25,730 nucleotides of DNA from an uncultured Acetatifactor sp. Its GTDB lineage: Bacteria; Bacillota; Clostridia; Lachnospirales; Lachnospiraceae. The position numbers were made by a program, and so were the translations under genes. Of this stretch, positions 23,824 to 25,730 are shown piece by piece. Location: the NCBI GenBank assembly GCA_910579755.1, contig CAJTVB010000038.1, forward strand, positions 1 through 25,730. Reading direction: 5' to 3'. How positions within the stretch are numbered: the stretch's first letter is position 1; each line of letters starts with the position of its first letter. Below the pieces are notes generated by a model. That model searched no databases and had not been told where the DNA came from. It saw only the letters and a program-made list of their open reading frames with translations.

Positions 23824-24372
23824 ATGGAGAAACACATTAGTGTACCGTTGGACCAGAAAACGGTATCCGCGTTGTGCGTTGGAGATTATGTGTATCTGAC
23901 GGGCACAGTCTATACGGCCAGGGACGCTGCCCACAAGAGAATGTATGAAACGTTGGAAAGAGGCGGGAAGCTGCCTGTAGATTTGGAGAACAGCCTCATA
24001 TATTATATGGGGCCGTCACCTGCCAGGCCGGGAATGCCCATCGGTTCAGCCGGGCCCACTACCGCAGGCCGGATGGATAAGTATACTCCGGCACTTCTGG
24101 ATCTGGGCCTTAAGGGAATGATCGGAAAAGGGAAGCGCAGTCAGGCAGTAAAAGAGGCTGTAGTTAGAAACGGAGCAGTATATTTTGCGGCGGTAGGCGG
24201 GGCAGGAGCGCTGCTTTCGCGATCTATTTTGTCTTCTGAGGTTATTGCGTATGACGACTTGGGAACAGAAGCTGTTCGAAGGCTGGAAATAAAAGACTTT
24301 CCGGTGATCGTAGTAATGGATTCACAAGGAAACGATCTGTATGAAACGGCAGCGGAGAATTATCGGCATTGA
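23824..24372 (+). CDS. Fumarate hydratase class I, beta subunit
   Basis: Small subunit of the class I fumarase (or tartrate dehydratase), completing the active site. The 182 residues include TARDAAHKR, YMGPSPARPGMPIGSAGPTT, RMDKYTP and GKGKRSQAV, the standard motifs of this domain. ATG at 23824 is chosen because AAAGGA lies nine bases upstream; a TTG 18 bases earlier is in frame but has that same site inside it. Its 3' end may overlap slightly with a longer version of the next gene, but the preferred plsC start at 24422 leaves a 49-base gap. Confidence 0.92.
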   Translation: MEKHISVPLDQKTVSALCVGDYVYLTGTVYTARDAAHKRMYETLERGGKLPVDLENSLIYYMGPSPARPGMPIGSAGPTTAGRMDKYTPALLDLGLKGMIGKGKRSQAVKEAVVRNGAVYFAAVGGAGALLSRSILSSEVIAYDDLGTEAVRRLEIKDFPVIVVMDSQGNDLYETAAENYRH

Positions 24373-24421
24373 TGCATTGCAGACTTTGCCGAATATAAAA
24401 AGTCATGGGAGATATACTGCG

Positions 24422-25132
24422 ATGAGGCGAATCGTTTTGATGGTTTTGAGGCTTATTCTGAAAGTCCCATATTATATACTTGGCATAACGTGGCATGGAA
24501 AAAGAAAAAAATATGATCAGGCAAAAGCGTATGCTTTTGTCAAGAAGGTGACCAGAGCAGCAAACCGCGCAGGACGTGTGACGATAGAGTCTTACGGAAT
24601 GGACAATATTCCGAAAGAAAATGGATTCATTTTTTTCCCGAACCATCAAGGATTGTTTGATGTGCTGGTGTTCCTGGAGTCCTGTCCCGTGCCGTTTTCT
24701 TTTGTTATAAAGAAGGAGGCGAGCAATGTAATTCTGCTCAAGCAGGTAGTAGCGGCTCTGCGGTCTATTGTTATTGACCGTGAGGACATTAAGCAGTCGC
24801 TGCAGGTGATCAATCAGGTTGCGGATGAAGTAGGGAAAGGGAGAAATTTTCTTATTTTTGCAGAAGGCACCAGGAGTAAAATGGGAAATCGGCTGCTGCC
24901 GTTTAAAGGAGGAACTTTCAAAAGTGCTGTAAAAGCCAAGTGTCCTATTGTTCCCTGTGCGCTGATAGACTCTTTTAAACCTTTTGACGAAAAGTCAATT
25001 GAGCCGGTAACTGTAAAGCTGATTTATTTGAAGCCGATTCTTTATGAAGAATATGCGGCTATGAAGACACCGGAAATAGCGGAATTGGTAAGACAAAGAA
25101 TAGAGACGGCAATGCTTCCTTATGTAGTATAG
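24422..25132 (+). CDS. plsC: 1-acyl-sn-glycerol-3-phosphate acyltransferase (PlsC-like)
   Basis: Adds the second acyl chain to lysophosphatidic acid at the membrane, giving phosphatidic acid. Catalytic NHQGLFD (H75 and D80) and FAEGTRSK (E148, G149, T150) are the two LPLAT motifs; LPFKGGTFKSA follows, also typical. An N-terminal hydrophobic segment (VLMVLRLILKVPYYIL) suits membrane binding. ATG at 24422 (GGGAG about ten bases upstream) is preferred; an ATG at 24341 would overlap the fumarase gene and add 27 residues unlike the family. Length 236 is normal for the family. Confidence 0.92.
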   Translation: MRRIVLMVLRLILKVPYYILGITWHGKRKKYDQAKAYAFVKKVTRAANRAGRVTIESYGMDNIPKENGFIFFPNHQGLFDVLVFLESCPVPFSFVIKKEASNVILLKQVVAALRSIVIDREDIKQSLQVINQVADEVGKGRNFLIFAEGTRSKMGNRLLPFKGGTFKSAVKAKCPIVPCALIDSFKPFDEKSIEPVTVKLIYLKPILYEEYAAMKTPEIAELVRQRIETAMLPYVV

Positions 25133-25212
25133 TAAACGGAGATGCCTTGAAGCCGACTGCTCTGCAACATTTGTTTACTTAAATAGAACGGCGTTTCCTT
25201 TGTCATGCATTA

Positions 25213-25298
25213 GCGAAAAAAGTATTGGCTGAAGTGAAAAGCTTATTTCCGCTTCGGCGAAAAAATATTGTCTGAAAAACTGAAAAAAGTATTTGACA
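25213..25298 (+). repeat. AT-rich imperfect repeats upstream of the tRNA promoter
   Basis: Three related A-rich stretches: GCGAAAAAAGTATTGGCTGA (25213-25232), GCGAAAAAATATTGTCTGA (25257-25275) and CTGAAAAAAGTATTTGACA (25280-25298). The third runs into the TTGACA of the promoter. They could act as UP-like elements. Confidence 0.5.
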
Positions 25299-25321
25299 AA
25301 TGGTTTGTGGTTGTGTATAAT
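25293..25321 (+). promoter_or_regulatory. Perfect consensus promoter of tRNA-Ser
   Basis: TTGACA (25293-25298), 17-base spacer, TATAAT (25316-25321): both hexamers perfect. Expected start near 25328, about 58 bases before the tRNA. Confidence 0.92.
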
Positions 25322-25385
25322 GACTTTTGCGTCACGGGTTTTATCGACGCAGAATTATAGTTGGTAGAGACGTGGTTCGGATTAA

Positions 25386-25473
25386 GGAGAAATACTCAAG
25401 AGGCCGAAGAGGCGCCCCTGCTAAGGGTGTAGGTCGGGCAACCGGCGCGAGGGTTCAAATCCCTCTTTCTCCG
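25386..25473 (+). tRNA. tRNA-Ser (anticodon GCU)
   Basis: 88-base class II tRNA. Acceptor stem GGAGAAA pairs TTTCTCC (25466-25472), discriminator G25473. Anticodon stem CGCCC/GGGTG with loop CTGCTAA; anticodon GCT at 25420-25422 reads AGC/AGU serine codons. Long variable arm, typical of tRNA-Ser. T-arm GAGGG-TTCAAAT-CCCTC. CCA is not encoded. No clear terminator hairpin follows at once. Confidence 0.96.
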
Positions 25474-25504
25474 TTTCACATCCAATGGAGAAAAGAATCT
25501 TGAT

Positions 25505-25633
25505 ATGATGAGCTTTCTTTTTGCTTTTCCCTGTTCAACACTGGGCGGAGCGATTCTATTGGAAGCCTTGAAGATTTTGTTTAAAATTCTGGACAAGACT
25601 ATTGACAAGTTACAAGGCGATGTGATAACATAA
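25505..25633 (+). CDS. Candidate 42-residue small protein
   Basis: An open frame of 42 codons, starting with two consecutive ATG codons, between the tRNA and the promoter at the right edge. It encodes a hydrophobic/amphipathic peptide: MMSFLFAFPCSTLGGAILLE followed by a Lys/Ile/Leu-rich helix and an acidic, Gln/Asp-containing end. GGAG at 25486 lies about 15 bases upstream, which is too far for a good ribosome site. No family recognised. It could be a real small membrane-active protein, a decaying gene end, or chance. Confidence 0.3.
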   Translation: MMSFLFAFPCSTLGGAILLEALKILFKILDKTIDKLQGDVIT

Positions 25634-25687
25634 GATTCCGCTTCGCAAATGGACAAAAGCAAGTGGAAAAAAATGTAAAAAAAGCTG

Positions 25688-25716
25688 TTGACAAAGCGAA
25701 AGACATATGATATTCT
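25688..25716 (+). promoter_or_regulatory. Promoter at the right edge, probably for a stable RNA operon
   Basis: TTGACA (25688-25693), 17 bases, TATTCT (25711-25716), followed by a GTTGCCGC-type stretch that I recall just downstream of rRNA promoters in Lachnospiraceae. A further TTGACA (25602-25607) with TGT-GATAAC (25624-25629) 16 bases later may be a second, weaker tandem promoter. The gene driven is outside the window. Confidence 0.65.
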
Positions 25717-25730
25717 ATCAGAGTTGCCGC

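Noticed and set aside
25231..25255. Hairpin after plsC as a terminator
   Set aside because: The imperfect stem (GAAGTGAAA with TTTCCGCTTC) is followed by A-rich, not T-rich, sequence on this strand.
25396..25662. Minus-strand open frame of 88 codons across the tRNA
   Set aside because: Its C-terminal part (RDLNPRAGCPTYTLSRG) is the well-known spurious translation of the antisense of a tRNA.
1..25730. CRISPR array, insertion sequence or prophage
   Set aside because: No regularly spaced repeats with unique spacers, no transposase or integrase, and no phage structural gene was seen.

Overview
The window looks like chromosome of a flagellated, low-redundancy Clostridia member, most likely Lachnospiraceae. 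The reasons are: Clostridial-style Shine-Dalgarno sequences with frequent TTG starts; a BofA/YaaL (DUF2508) pair; a Tad pilus locus of the Firmicutes type with a very short Flp1-like pilin, a DUF5702-type protein and an FHA protein; a two-subunit class I fumarase; and a flagellin beginning MRINYNVSAM. This assignment is inference from gene content, not from a database search.

Layout. (1) 1-4466: the 3' part of a long acidic, repeat-rich protein ending in a degenerate AAA+-like domain, then glgB (glycogen branching enzyme), closed by a perfect hairpin terminator. (2) 4534-9524: a flagellar block with a 996-residue protein carrying a FliK-like C-terminus, a flagellin overlapping it by 11 bases, and a FliS-type flagellin chaperone. 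(3) 9474-10235: a convergent yaaL (its 3' end overlaps fliS) and a divergent bofA. (4) 10295-20575: a strong sigma-A-type promoter followed by a roughly 10.3 kb, tightly packed Tad (tight adherence) pilus operon: prepilin peptidase, TadZ/CpaE-like, TadA/CpaF ATPase, TadB, an enlarged TadC with an extracytoplasmic insert, a 58-residue Flp pilin, a DUF5702-like protein, a TadE-like protein with two tandem CHCC zinc-ribbon-like modules, a second prepilin peptidase, a second TadE-like pseudopilin, and a DUF6382-like/FHA protein. (5) 20580-25132: metabolic and membrane genes: rhomboid protease (own promoter), flavodoxin-SCP2 fusion, HIT hydrolase, fumarase alpha and beta, and a PlsC acyltransferase. 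(6) 25213-25730: tRNA-Ser(GCU) with a perfect consensus promoter, a possible tRNA remnant upstream, a 42-codon small ORF, and a TTGACA-type promoter at the right edge that probably drives a stable RNA operon outside the window.

How it works together. The Tad genes form a nearly complete machine: TadA powers assembly, TadB/TadC form the inner platform, TadZ places it, prepilin peptidases process Flp and the TadE-like pseudopilins, and an FHA protein may read Ser/Thr phosphorylation. No secretin or outer-membrane genes are present, as expected for a single-membrane cell. The most unusual parts are the modified TadC, the zinc-ribbon TadE, the P-loop-less TadZ and the pair of prepilin peptidases. 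Together they suggest a Tad variant adapted to a Gram-positive wall. No CRISPR array, insertion sequence or prophage gene was seen, and no gene-free stretch exceeds 300 bases.
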